NCBI RefSeq assembly: GCF_002876705.1
Contig: NZ_MDAG01000012.1
Coordinates: 92,964-156,963, forward strand
Reading direction: 5' to 3'
Length of the DNA: 64,000 nucleotides
Source of the DNA: Enterovibrio norvegicus_B
Lineage (GTDB): Bacteria; Pseudomonadota; Gammaproteobacteria; Enterobacterales; Vibrionaceae
Position 1 is the stretch's first letter. Every line of letters begins with the position of its first letter. The position numbers and the translations under genes were made by a program. Of this stretch, positions 9,381 through 17,639 are shown one piece after another. A model generated the notes under the pieces. It saw only the letters and a program-made list of their open reading frames with translations. It was not told the DNA's origin and did no database searches.

Positions 9381-9414
9381 AAAAGAGAGAAAAAAGGCAG
9401 ACTTAGTGTCTGCC
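9381..9414 (-). terminator. Rho-independent terminator of hexR
   Basis: Stem GGCAGAC (9396-9402) with GTCTGCC (9408-9414), followed on the minus strand by a long T-rich run. It separates hexR from pykA. Confidence 0.88.
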
Positions 9415-9423
9415 TCAAAGCGT

Positions 9424-10278
9424 TTAGGTGAGTGACTCTTTGTTAAATCGCGAGTCCTTTATGGCGTCTTTCACGCGTTTTAGGTTCTCTCGGAACCCTG
9501 GCCCTCGTCGCAACGTAAAGCCTGTTGCCAGCACGTCAATCACTGTCATTTGCACAACGCGACTTGCCATTGGCATATAGATATCAGTGTCTTCAGGTAC
9601 ATCTAGGGTGATGGTTAGTGAGCACACTTTATCCAGTGGCGAGCCTTTTTCGGTAATACCAATAACAGTGGCACCGTTTTCTCTTGCAAGGGTTGCGACA
9701 TCGACCAGTGATTTGGTACGGCCCGTGTGAGAAATAACCACCACAACATCACCGTCTGAACAGTTAATGCAGCTCATGCGTTGCATGACGATGTCATTGA
9801 AACAAACGATAGGAATGTTAAAGCGGAAGAATTTGTTTTGCGCATCGTGCGCGACGGATGCTGACGCGCCAAGACCGAAGAATGAAATCTTCTTGGCTTG
9901 TGTCAGTAGGTCAACAGCACGGTTAATTTGGTGTGGATCGATGCTGTTTTTAGCAACATCAAGGCACGCCATGGTGGACTCGAAGATTTTGGCGGTATAG
10001 GCGTCAGCACTGTCATGTTCTTCAACGTTGCGGTTTACGTAAGGCGTGCCATTAGCAAGGCTTTGCGCAAGGTGAAGTTTAAAGTCAGGGAAACCTTTAG
10101 TGTCCAAACGACGGCAAAAACGGTTGACGGTAGGCTCACTTACATCCGCCAATTTCGCCAAGGTAGCAATGCTCGAATGAATCGCTGTTTGTGGCGACGC
10201 AATGATCACCTCAGCGACTTTTCTTTCCGATTTGCTGAAATTTTCAATATTTTTTTGTATTTTTTCTAAGGTATTCAT
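9424..10278 (-). CDS. hexR: HexR, RpiR-family regulator of central carbon metabolism
   Basis: 284 residues. RpiR-type regulator: N-terminal HTH (residues about 1-80, ATLAKLADVSEPTVNRFCRRL) and C-terminal SIS sugar-phosphate domain (about 125-265, FFGLGASASVAHDAQNKFFR and ISHTGRTKSLVDVA). HexR senses 2-keto-3-deoxy-6-phosphogluconate and controls Entner-Doudoroff, glycolytic and gluconeogenic genes in gamma- and betaproteobacteria. Its position immediately upstream of pykA is typical. kdgK, 4 kb away, makes the KDPG effector, a functional link inferred from the families. Confidence 0.93.
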   Translation of the reverse strand: MNTLEKIQKNIENFSKSERKVAEVIIASPQTAIHSSIATLAKLADVSEPTVNRFCRRLDTKGFPDFKLHLAQSLANGTPYVNRNVEEHDSADAYTAKIFESTMACLDVAKNSIDPHQINRAVDLLTQAKKISFFGLGASASVAHDAQNKFFRFNIPIVCFNDIVMQRMSCINCSDGDVVVVISHTGRTKSLVDVATLARENGATVIGITEKGSPLDKVCSLTITLDVPEDTDIYMPMASRVVQMTVIDVLATGFTLRRGPGFRENLKRVKDAIKDSRFNKESLT

Positions 10279-10594
10279 CCAGATTACCGCTTTGCGTCCG
10301 CTGTATAATTTATCGGCAGGGTCGTTGATGAAATCTGTAAAACGACAGTACCGACTTGAAGTTTAGGATAAAAAAAATCCTCAATAATGTTATAGATAAG
10401 TCTAACGTTTGGTGGTTAGTAAGAACATTTTATTGGGGTTTTGACATTAAAAACTTTGTATTCATTCACGCTTTGAGTTGTTTTATTACACAAGTTCGGA
10501 GTTTTTTTTCATCAAAAATTAAACTTTCGCCCTCATGTAGCACGTATTCTGTGCTTTTTTCCGATTACTGAAACTGGATTACAGAGAACTTTCG
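10279..10594. other. divergent intergenic region, hexR / yeeZ-like
   Basis: 316 bases, very AT-rich, must carry the two divergent promoters. A TTGACA lies at 10441-10446 facing the yeeZ-like gene, but I cannot find a well-spaced -10 for it. No gene seen. Confidence 0.45.
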
Positions 10595-11437
10595 ATGAAG
10601 AAACCATATAAAACAGTGTCCGTATGCGGATGCGGCTGGCTAGGATTGCCATTGGCCGAATCTCTGGTTCAATCGGGCTATCATGTCTTTGGCTCGAAGC
10701 GTGTTCAAACTGACGCCGACGCGCTAAGTGCAAAAGGGATCCAAGGGGTGTGTTTCGATGTGTATGCACCGACTGCTTCCCCTGGTATCGATACTCTGTT
10801 TAGTGCTGACGTGCTCGTTGTGAATATCCCACCCGGTAGGCGTGACTTTGAGCGCGCACGTTTTGTTAACGCCATGAAATCTTTGGTAGATACCGCAAAA
10901 CAACAGGGCGTGAAACAGCTCATTATTGTAAGTACCACCTCTGTCTATGGGGAAGTCACGGGTAACGTAACAGAAGAGACGGTTTGCGTGCCAAGCACAG
11001 AATCTGGCAAGGCGCATCGAGAGATTGAAGACCACGTATTAAAGACGTTTCCTGAAACGGGCGTTGTGTTGAGATTTTCTGGACTCATTGGTGCAGAGCG
11101 ACACCCTGCGAAGCATCTTGCTGGAAGGGAAGGCATTGCCAACGGCAATGACCCTGTGAATTTGATTCATCGTGATGACTGTATTCAAGCGATCTCCCTC
11201 ATTATTCATCAGCAAATTGGCGGGGAGATTCTGCACCTCAGTGCCGATGCTCACCCAACGCGGGCGGAATTTTATGCTTGGGCTGCGGGGGAGATGGGGT
11301 TGCCACTGCCCACCTTCGAGCTGACGGGGGGAGAAGGGAAATGTATTTTGGCTCAAGGGACGCTCGACACGCTAAAGATGACACTGAAGTATCCGTCGCC
11401 TTTTGATATGCCATTGCCGGTTGTGAGTGCTGAATAA
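10595..11437 (+). CDS. YeeZ-like NAD(P)-binding epimerase/dehydratase-type protein
   Basis: 280 residues. Atypical extended-SDR protein of the YeeZ group; biochemical function unknown. Seen: N-terminal dinucleotide-binding motif CGCGWLGLPLAESL (residues about 10-24), IIVSTTSVYGE in the active-site region, and RFSGLIGAERHPAKHLAGR, a stretch characteristic of YeeZ proteins. The Tyr of VYGE is not followed by the usual Lys three residues later, consistent with an atypical SDR. No obvious partner genes. Confidence 0.83.
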   Translation: MKKPYKTVSVCGCGWLGLPLAESLVQSGYHVFGSKRVQTDADALSAKGIQGVCFDVYAPTASPGIDTLFSADVLVVNIPPGRRDFERARFVNAMKSLVDTAKQQGVKQLIIVSTTSVYGEVTGNVTEETVCVPSTESGKAHREIEDHVLKTFPETGVVLRFSGLIGAERHPAKHLAGREGIANGNDPVNLIHRDDCIQAISLIIHQQIGGEILHLSADAHPTRAEFYAWAAGEMGLPLPTFELTGGEGKCILAQGTLDTLKMTLKYPSPFDMPLPVVSAE

Positions 11438-11497
11438 GGCGCGCATCGTTGCAAGCACGCTCAGTCCTAAACACGTATTTAGGACGGGACAACAGGT

Positions 11498-11526
11498 AAA
11501 AAAAAGCCCGCTTCATAGAAGCGGGC
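11498..11526 (-). terminator. Rho-independent terminator, minus-strand element 1
   Basis: Stem GCCCGCTTC/GAAGCGGGC with a 3-base loop, and an 8-base A-run on its left, that is a T-run on the minus strand. It points away from any minus-strand gene I can find, so it ends either a small RNA (see 11498-11572) or read-through transcription against yeeZ. Confidence 0.85.
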
Positions 11527-11572
11527 AACATAAATGTTTTGTAACTAGGAGTAAGAAAAAGCAGCAGCATTT
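11498..11572 (-). ncRNA. candidate small RNA or leader, element 1
   Basis: On the minus strand a conserved 20-base block (11571-11552, reading AATGCTGCTGCTTTTTCTTA) is followed 26 bases later by a strong intrinsic terminator. The same block recurs at 11989-11970 before another terminator. A frame starting at the ATG (11570) reads MLLLFLTPSY and runs on through the hairpin, so a translated leader is less likely than a non-coding transcript. The 5' end is not defined. Prediction only. Confidence 0.4.
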
Positions 11573-11915
11573 AGCGATAAGTTAGAAATCATGTTTGGCG
11601 GCCAGCTATACATTTAAAGGCACTTATTCGCTATCTACATATACTCTGACGCCCCGTGTTTTGTTTAGTTCAAAATAAATTCACTTTTTTACGAATTTCT
11701 TTTCTCTCTCCTTTTCTATACCGCTTTGATCCCAATCTAAACCCATGCGCTGAATGCGTTCCTTTTTCGGATTGCTGTGTTCGTCTGAGAAGACATGTTG
11801 CCTGAGTTGACATCGTCGTGAGTAAAAAGGAGGGGCAAATGGCAGGGAATCGACAGTAAAAGGGGAAAGGTGAGAGGAAAAGACAAAGGAAAACTGTTTT
11901 AGAACCAGCAAGATG

Positions 11916-11950
11916 AAAAAAAGCCCGTACGCAAATTGGCGTTACGGGCT
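11916..11950 (-). terminator. Rho-independent terminator, minus-strand element 2
   Basis: AGCCCGTA (11922-11929) pairs with TACGGGCT (11943-11950), extended by inner GC pairs across a one-base bulge. A 7-base A-run on the left gives the minus-strand U-tract. Confidence 0.82.
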
Positions 11951-11992
11951 TCAGAAGATCAAAACTTCTTAAGAAAAAGCAGTGGCATTATA
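11916..11992 (-). ncRNA. candidate small RNA or leader, element 2
   Basis: Sibling of the element at 11498. On the minus strand a TATAAT (11992-11987) overlaps the conserved block AATGCCACTGCTTTTTCTTA (11989-11970), followed by a small hairpin AGAAG/CTTCT and then the terminator. An ATG in the block would encode the nonapeptide MPLLFLKKF and stop, so a Leu/Phe-rich leader peptide is an alternative. No biosynthetic gene lies downstream on this strand, which disfavours attenuation. Transcription is unproven. Confidence 0.42.
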
Positions 11993-12183
11993 TGTGACCT
12001 GTCGCTGTTGGATTTGTTCCCGCTGTCTTCGATTTTTTTCTCGAAAATGAGCATTTATTTTTTCTTTTAAACGAAAAATGCTTAGATAACAACAGGATAA
12101 TTTTTGTGACTTTATTTTGAATTTGATTGCGGTCACGCCTCCAATTGTTTTTGGCTTGTTATTAATGCTAACGAGATGTAAAG

Positions 12184-12199
12184 TTAAACAGGTGTTTAA
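12184..12199. promoter_or_regulatory. PsrA-type operator
   Basis: Perfect 6-bp inverted repeat TTAAAC-AGGT-GTTTAA, 15 bases before the psrA start codon. It fits the published PsrA consensus core AAAC-N2-4-GTTT from Pseudomonas and Shewanella, so autorepression relieved by long-chain acyl ligands is the expected behaviour. Confidence 0.72.
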
Positions 12200-12214
12200 T
12201 ACAGGTGAATGAAA

Positions 12215-12892
12215 ATGGCAGGGAAAGGCGAAACTAAGGGCAAAATCCTTGATGCGGCAGAACAGCTTTTTGCTGAGCATGGCTTCAAAGACACCTCGCT
12301 GCGTACTATCACAAGTAAAGCAGGTGTTAATTTGGCGTCTGTGAACTACCACTTTGGTGACAAAAAGTCTCTAGTTCGCGCTGTCCTCGAAAGATATTTA
12401 GAGCAGTTCATGCCTCAGTTAGAGAATGAGCTGAAAGCACTCCTCACTGAAGACAATGTCTCTATGGACGACGTCTTCGCTTGCACAAAAAAACCACTTC
12501 TTGAGCTTGATAAGTTTCGCCGTCATGGCGCGTCTGTGTTTATGCAACTTATCGGCAGAGGTTATACCGACGTGCAAGGTCACTTGAGGTGGTTCATTAC
12601 AACCCGCTACAGCGGTGTTCTCTCTTTGTTTACTAAGGCTGTCTCAAAAGCCAACCCTACACTTAAACCAGAACACATTTTCTGGCGTTTGCACTTCACA
12701 CTTGGTGCAGCAATTTTCACTATGGCGTCGAATGTGGCACTGAGTGAAATTGCGGAGAACGATTTTGGTCATACGGTCTCAATAGAAGAAATTTTAGACC
12801 GATTGATCCCTTATCTTGCTGCAGGTGTAGATGCTTCTGTAAGCAAAGAATTAATGCTAGTGCCGAGTGATTCATCACTGAGTGCGAGCTAA
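12215..12892 (+). CDS. psrA: PsrA-like TetR-family fatty-acid-responsive regulator
   Basis: 225 residues. TetR-type HTH at residues about 8-55 (GKILDAAEQLFAEHGFKDTSLRTIT, then NLASVNYHFGDKKSLV). The C-terminal ligand domain contains the PsrA-like segment FRRHGASVFMQLIGRGYTD. PsrA represses itself and beta-oxidation genes and releases DNA when it binds long-chain fatty acids. It stands directly before fadE, the usual Vibrio/Shewanella arrangement. AGGTGA lies 6 bases before the second ATG (12215), which I prefer over the ATG at 12209 that touches the ribosome site. Confidence 0.88.
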   Translation: MAGKGETKGKILDAAEQLFAEHGFKDTSLRTITSKAGVNLASVNYHFGDKKSLVRAVLERYLEQFMPQLENELKALLTEDNVSMDDVFACTKKPLLELDKFRRHGASVFMQLIGRGYTDVQGHLRWFITTRYSGVLSLFTKAVSKANPTLKPEHIFWRLHFTLGAAIFTMASNVALSEIAENDFGHTVSIEEILDRLIPYLAAGVDASVSKELMLVPSDSSLSAS

Positions 12893-12943
12893 AGAATAAT
12901 AAGAAAGTAAATTAACGTCTTACGAAACAAAAGGATCTGAATC

Positions 12944-15238
12944 ATGAGCTCTCAACCATCACTAAGAAGACGCTACCTCAGCGATCCGGCGTTTAAGTTT
13001 TTCAAAAAAGTCCTTCCTCCACTTTCCGAAACAGAGCGTGAAGCCATGGAAGCGGGGAGCGTTTGGTGGGATGGAGAACTGTTTGCAGGTAACCCTGATT
13101 GGCGCACACTGCTTCAATACCCGAAACCACGTCTTTCTGACGAAGAACAAGCGTTCGTTGATAATCAACTCGAAACGCTTCTAGAGATGCTGGATGATTT
13201 CGACATTGTTCAGCAGCGCAAAGATTTGCCGCCAGAAGTGTGGGCGTATCTGAAAAAAGAGAAGTTCTTCTCACTGATCATTTCAAAAGAATTTGGTGGT
13301 CTCGCGTTCTCGGCCTATGCGAATTCGACGATCGTCTCTAAGATCGCGACACGCAGTTTGAGTGCGGCAGTGACAGTGATGGTACCCAACTCGTTAGGCC
13401 CAGGTGAACTTCTGACTCACTATGGTACCGACGCGCAAAAAAACTACTGGTTGCCACGTCTAGCGAACGGCGAAGACGTGCCATGTTTTGCACTGACTGG
13501 CCCAGAAGCAGGCTCTGATGCGGGCTCTATCCCTGATAAGGGTGTGGTTTGCATGGGCAAGTTTAATGGTGAAGATGTACTGGGTATCCGCTTGACGTGG
13601 AACAAACGTTACATCACGCTTGCGCCGGTTGCCACGGTTCTCGGTTTGGCATTCAAGCTTGACGATCCTGATGGTTTGATTGGCGACACTGAAAACCTCG
13701 GCATTACCTGCGCATTGATCCCCGCGGATCACGAAGGCGTTGAAATTGGTGAACGTCACAACCCACTCGGCTTGGCGTTCATGAATGGTCCTACACGTGG
13801 TGAAGATGTTTTCATCCCGATGGATTGGGTCATCGGTGGTCAAGACTACGTGGGCAAAGGCTGGCGCATGCTGGTGGAATGTCTGTCAGCAGGTCGTGGT
13901 ATTTCTCTGCCGGCTCTTGGCACCGCTGTTGGTCATCTGGCAGCTCGCACAACAGGCGCATATTCGTACGTACGTAAGCAATTCGGCATGAACATCGGTA
14001 AGTTTGAAGGTGTAGCGGAAGCGCTAGGCCGTATCGGTGGGTATACCTACATGTTGGAAGCAGCCCGTACGCTGACGACTACCTCGCTAGATATGCATGA
14101 GAAACCAGGGATCGTGACAGCGATTGCTAAATATCATATGACAGAGCTGGCGCGAACGATTTTGAATGACTCAATGGATATCCATTCAGGTCGTGCTATT
14201 CAGCTTGGTCCTCTTAACTACATTGGCCATCACTACTTTGGTATGCCTGTGGCTATCACGGTGGAAGGGGCGAATATACTGACGCGTAACCTCATGATCT
14301 TTGGTCAAGGTGCGACACGCTGTCACCCTTATGTTCTTAAGGAAATGGAAGCGGCGGCGAACACTGACGATAACAAAGGCGCAGAAGAATTTGATGCCTT
14401 GCTGATCAAGCACATCAGTTTTGCTACGAAGAACGTCTTTAAGTCATTCGGGAATGCGTTTACACGCTCTCGCTTTATCCATTCGCCAGTGTCTGGTGAA
14501 ACCGCTGACTACTACCGCCAATTGTCACGCATGAGCCGAGCGCTTGCAGTGACTGCGGATGTGTCAATGTTGACGTTAGGTGGTGAACTTAAACGTCGTG
14601 AGATGATTTCAGCGCGATTGGGCGATGTGTTGAGTAACCTTTACTTGGCATCGGCTGTGCTTAAGCGTTTTGAAGATGAAGGTCGTCAGCAATCAGACCT
14701 TCCACTTGTCCATTACTCGCTCCAGCATTGTTTGAACAAATGTGCGATTGCTTTTGATGGTGCATTCAATAATTTCCCACGTAAAGGCGTTGGCTCTTCT
14801 CTACGTGCGCTGCTGTTCCCATTGGGCATGCATTTCAAAGCACCTTCTGATGACGTTGCGGTAGAGATTGCGAACTTATTGATGACACCTGGCGCGCACC
14901 GCGAGCGACTCACGCACCTTTGCTATGTCGGCAACAAGGAAACAGATCCTGTTGCAATCATGGAGCGTGCGTTTGAAGCCATGCAATCAATCCGACCGAT
15001 TGAGAAGAAAATGGCCGTCGCCGCGAAGAATGGTCAAATTGCGAGAAAAGGCCCGCTAGCAGATCGTCTTGCCCAAGCCCTTGAGCAAAACGTGCTGACG
15101 GAAGATGAGATTGAGCAAGTGAAAAAGGCTGACGCACTGCGTTCTAAAGCCATTCAAGTTGATAACTTTGACCCGTCTTGGTTTGCACCAGCAGACACTG
15201 CATCTGCAGGAAAAGGGAAAAAAGGTAAGGCTGCGTAA
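12944..15238 (+). CDS. fadE: acyl-CoA dehydrogenase FadE
   Basis: 764 residues. It catalyses the first oxidation of fatty acyl-CoA in beta-oxidation, FAD-dependent. Seen: CFALTGPEAGSDAGSIPD (flavin/substrate loop), LSAGRGISLPALG, and ITVEGANILTRNLMIFGQG with E441 as likely catalytic base. The C-terminal about 280 residues form the FadE-specific extension. It is shorter than E. coli FadE (814), lacking that protein's N-terminal membrane-like section. A 51-base gap separates it from psrA, with an AAAGGATC ribosome site; the two are probably co-transcribed and under PsrA control. Confidence 0.95.
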   Translation: MSSQPSLRRRYLSDPAFKFFKKVLPPLSETEREAMEAGSVWWDGELFAGNPDWRTLLQYPKPRLSDEEQAFVDNQLETLLEMLDDFDIVQQRKDLPPEVWAYLKKEKFFSLIISKEFGGLAFSAYANSTIVSKIATRSLSAAVTVMVPNSLGPGELLTHYGTDAQKNYWLPRLANGEDVPCFALTGPEAGSDAGSIPDKGVVCMGKFNGEDVLGIRLTWNKRYITLAPVATVLGLAFKLDDPDGLIGDTENLGITCALIPADHEGVEIGERHNPLGLAFMNGPTRGEDVFIPMDWVIGGQDYVGKGWRMLVECLSAGRGISLPALGTAVGHLAARTTGAYSYVRKQFGMNIGKFEGVAEALGRIGGYTYMLEAARTLTTTSLDMHEKPGIVTAIAKYHMTELARTILNDSMDIHSGRAIQLGPLNYIGHHYFGMPVAITVEGANILTRNLMIFGQGATRCHPYVLKEMEAAANTDDNKGAEEFDALLIKHISFATKNVFKSFGNAFTRSRFIHSPVSGETADYYRQLSRMSRALAVTADVSMLTLGGELKRREMISARLGDVLSNLYLASAVLKRFEDEGRQQSDLPLVHYSLQHCLNKCAIAFDGAFNNFPRKGVGSSLRALLFPLGMHFKAPSDDVAVEIANLLMTPGAHRERLTHLCYVGNKETDPVAIMERAFEAMQSIRPIEKKMAVAAKNGQIARKGPLADRLAQALEQNVLTEDEIEQVKKADALRSKAIQVDNFDPSWFAPADTASAGKGKKGKAA

Positions 15239-15254
15239 TTCAATCTCTTACTTT

Positions 15255-15281
15255 AAAAACGCCGCATTTGCGGCGTTTTTT
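15255..15281 (+). terminator. Rho-independent terminator of fadE
   Basis: ACGCCGC/GCGGCGT stem with a 4-base loop, A-run before and T-run after. Confidence 0.92.
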
Positions 15282-15391
15282 GTAGCTAACACCTCCAACC
15301 ACTGCCTCAAACCCACCTTTTACAACAAAATTGAGTGCCAAAACAAGATGAAGTATTTATCCTAAGCCCAACTTTGTAAGGAAGGTTGAAT

Positions 15392-16594
15392 ATGATCATC
15401 AAACCGAAAATTCGCGGATTTATCTGTACGACGACGCATCCAAAAGGCTGTGAAGCTAACGTTAAAGAGCAAATCGAATACACCAAAGCCCAAGGTCCTA
15501 TCGCAAACGCACCGAAGCGTGTGCTGGTAATTGGTTCATCAAGCGGCTACGGCATGTCATCGCGCATCGCTGCGGCGTTTGGCGGCGGTGCGGCGACCAT
15601 CGGTGTCTTCTTTGAAAAACCAGGGACTGAGAAGAAGCCTGGTACAGCGGGTTGGTACAACACTGCTGCATTCGACAAATTTGCAAAAGAAGAAGGTCTC
15701 TACAGCAAGAGCTTGAACGGTGATGCTTTCTCTGATGAAGCAAAACGCAAAGCGATTGAACTGATTAAAGAAGATTTGGGCCAAATCGACATGGTGGTTT
15801 ACTCGTTGGCATCGCCAGTGCGTAAATTGCCTAAAACCGGTGAAGTGGTACGTTCGTCTCTGAAACCGATTGGTGAGACGTACACATCAACAGCGGTTGA
15901 TACGAATAAAGACGAAATTATCCAAGCAAGCGTAGAGCCTGCAACCCAAGAAGAAATCAAAGACACCATTACCGTTATGGGTGGCGAAGATTGGGAATTG
16001 TGGATGCAAGCCTTGTCTGATGCAGATGCATTGGCTGACGGCTGTAAAACAGTGGCATACAGCTATATCGGTACTGAACTAACGTGGCCTATCTACTGGG
16101 ACGGTGCGCTAGGCCGTGCGAAGATGGATCTGGACCGTGCAGCATCAGCATTAAATGACAAATTGTCTACCACAGGTGGCAGCGCGAATGTGGCCGTACT
16201 GAAAAGTGTTGTCACACAAGCGAGCTCAGCAATCCCAGTTATGCCTCTCTATATAGCGATGGTGTTTAAGAAGATGCGTGAGCAGGGCGTTCACGAAGGC
16301 TGTATGGAACAAATCTACCGTATGTTCAGCCAGCGTCTCTATAAAGAAGATGGCACAGCGCCTGACGTGGACGATAAGAACCGTCTACGTTTGGATGACT
16401 GGGAACTGCGCGATGACATTCAACAGCATTGTCGTGATCTATGGCCTCAAATTACGTCAGAGAACTTGAAAGAACTGACGGATTACGCTGAGTACAAAGA
16501 AGAGTTCCTGAAATTGTTCGGTTTTGGTGTCGTAGGCGTAGATTATGACGCAGATGTAAACACAGAAATCGACTTCGACGTTCAAGCTATTTAA
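15392..16594 (+). CDS. fabV: enoyl-[ACP] reductase FabV
   Basis: 400 residues, identical in length to Vibrio FabV. It reduces trans-2-enoyl-ACP (or CoA) with NADH in the last step of each fatty-acid elongation cycle; FabV enzymes are triclosan-tolerant. Seen: Rossmann motif VLVIGSSSGYGMSSRIAAAF at about residues 48-67 and the FabV active-site spacing Tyr-x8-Lys as Y235 and K244 in YWDGALGRAK. AAGGAAGGT precedes the ATG at 15392; an in-frame TTG at 15386 lies inside the ribosome site and is rejected. Directly downstream of fadE but with its own leader after a terminator. Confidence 0.96.
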   Translation: MIIKPKIRGFICTTTHPKGCEANVKEQIEYTKAQGPIANAPKRVLVIGSSSGYGMSSRIAAAFGGGAATIGVFFEKPGTEKKPGTAGWYNTAAFDKFAKEEGLYSKSLNGDAFSDEAKRKAIELIKEDLGQIDMVVYSLASPVRKLPKTGEVVRSSLKPIGETYTSTAVDTNKDEIIQASVEPATQEEIKDTITVMGGEDWELWMQALSDADALADGCKTVAYSYIGTELTWPIYWDGALGRAKMDLDRAASALNDKLSTTGGSANVAVLKSVVTQASSAIPVMPLYIAMVFKKMREQGVHEGCMEQIYRMFSQRLYKEDGTAPDVDDKNRLRLDDWELRDDIQQHCRDLWPQITSENLKELTDYAEYKEEFLKLFGFGVVGVDYDADVNTEIDFDVQAI

Positions 16595-16614
16595 GTTTTT
16601 CCGTCTCTAAAATG

Positions 16615-16646
16615 AAAAAAGCCAGTCACTATGTGCTGGCTTTTTT
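16615..16646 (+). terminator. Rho-independent terminator of fabV
   Basis: GCCAG...CTGGC stem (16621-16640), six A before and six T after. Confidence 0.88.
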
Positions 16647-16783
16647 GTTTTTGAAACAACCCTGCTAGATAGTTTTTGATGAAAATTTCCAGTCAAAATT
16701 GCTAAAAGTTTGATCAATGTGGCTGATATTTATCATATTTGGTTGATAAAGAAGCAAACGAACAAAAACGACATAATTAATGC

Positions 16784-16811
16784 GTGACAGCCTCAAAAAG
16801 TTAGGTAGAAT
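16784..16811 (+). promoter_or_regulatory. promoter of the first tRNA cluster
   Basis: GTGACA (16784-16789), 16-base spacer, TAGAAT (16806-16811), followed by a GC-rich discriminator GCGGCCC, typical of stringently controlled stable-RNA promoters. The leader GAAGACAACTTC is shared with the second cluster at 63.7 kb. Confidence 0.7.
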
Positions 16812-16877
16812 GCGGCCCATACCAACGAGGAAGACAACTTCTAAGTGAGTATGAACCCCTCGGGGTTGGGAAACAAA

Positions 16878-16951
16878 GGCGCGTTGGCAGAGTGGCTATG
16901 CAGCGGATTGCAAATCCGTGTACCTCGGTTCGACTCCGGGACGCGCCTCCA
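16878..16951 (+). tRNA. tRNA-Cys(GCA)
   Basis: 74 bases, CCA encoded. The acceptor stem GGCGCG pairs with CGCGCC, the anticodon loop is ATTGCAAAT with GCA, and the T-arm contains GGTTCGACTCC. The mature sequence is identical to the copy at 63732. Confidence 0.97.
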
Positions 16952-16954
16952 TTT

Positions 16955-17030
16955 GCGACACTAGCTCAGCTGGTAGAGCGCAACCTTGCCAAGGTTGAGG
17001 TCACGAGTTCGAACCTCGTGTGTCGCTCCA
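16955..17030 (+). tRNA. tRNA-Gly(GCC), copy 1
   Basis: 76 bases with CCA. Acceptor GCGACAC/GTGTCGC, anticodon loop CTTGCCAAG with GCC, T-arm GAGTTCGAACCTC. It follows tRNA-Cys after three bases. Confidence 0.97.
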
Positions 17031-17112
17031 AATTTTTGTTCTTGATGTTGTCAGGAATGAAGCCATGTTAGACATGGTAAAGCCTACGCCGTGCTTTGAA
17101 CGGTTAATCGGA

Positions 17113-17189
<77 letters not shown>

Positions 17190-17223
17190 CATTATGTTAT
17201 TCGACGTTACGTCGTGTGACTAT

Positions 17224-17299
17224 GCGACACTAGCTCAGCTGGTAGAGCGCAACCTTGCCAAGGTTGAGGTCACGAGTTCGAACCTCGTGTGTCGCTCCA
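17224..17299 (+). tRNA. tRNA-Gly(GCC), copy 2
   Basis: Identical in mature sequence to copy 1 at 16955. It flanks tRNA-fMet on the other side, giving a direct repeat around the initiator gene. Confidence 0.97.
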
Positions 17300-17358
17300 A
17301 ACACTTCTCTTCGGAGAAACAATTTCCGATTCGTCGGAAATGCAACACGCAAGAAGCC

Positions 17359-17415
17359 CTTGCCAAGGTTGAGGTCACGCCTAAGCCTTGAAGATCGGGA
17401 ACCTCGTGTGTCGCT
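17359..17415 (+). pseudogene. tRNA-Gly remnant with a foreign 20-base segment
   Basis: Matches the 3' half of the neighbouring tRNA-Gly: anticodon loop and variable region (CTTGCCAAGG to GGTCACG), then 20 unrelated bases in place of the T-loop AGTTCG, then AACCTCGTGTGTCGCT. The 5' half and the CCA are absent. The same broken copy with the same 20 bases occurs at 63944-64000. Confidence 0.85.
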
Positions 17416-17501
17416 ACAAACATTGACTTTCATTTTGATGAAAGTAAGTATGCAGAAATGCATGCGACGATGGTGCCTATCATCGCAATAAAGAATTGCG
17501 T

Positions 17502-17588
17502 GCCCTGGTGGTGGAATTGGTAGACACAAGGGATTTAAAATCCCTCGACGTTCGCGTTGTGCCGGTTCAAGTCCGGCCCGGGGCACCA
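17502..17588 (+). tRNA. tRNA-Leu(TAA)
   Basis: 87 bases with CCA and a long variable arm (class II). Anticodon region GGGATTTAAAATCCC with TAA; T-arm GGTTCAAGTCC. Confidence 0.96.
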
Positions 17589-17597
17589 TCTATAACG

Positions 17598-17629
17598 ACG
17601 GCTCACAAGCTTGCTTGTGGGCCGTTTTT
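17598..17629 (+). terminator. Rho-independent terminator of the tRNA cluster
   Basis: ACGGCTCACAAG/CTTGTGGGCCGT stem (one G-T pair) with a 4-base loop and T-run. Confidence 0.88.
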
Positions 17630-17639
17630 ATTTTCCGCG

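Noticed and set aside
9272..9423. HexR box between hexR and pykA
   Set aside because: I could not find a convincing match to the TGTARTTWWAATTACA-type consensus by eye.
11238..11570. A 110-codon minus-strand frame over the end of the yeeZ-like gene
   Set aside because: It runs antisense through a recognised gene and through a terminator hairpin; only its first codons coincide with the conserved 20-mer.
11498..11992. Leucine-type biosynthetic attenuators
   Set aside because: No biosynthetic operon lies downstream on the minus strand, and there is no clear alternative antiterminator stem; small RNAs fit better.
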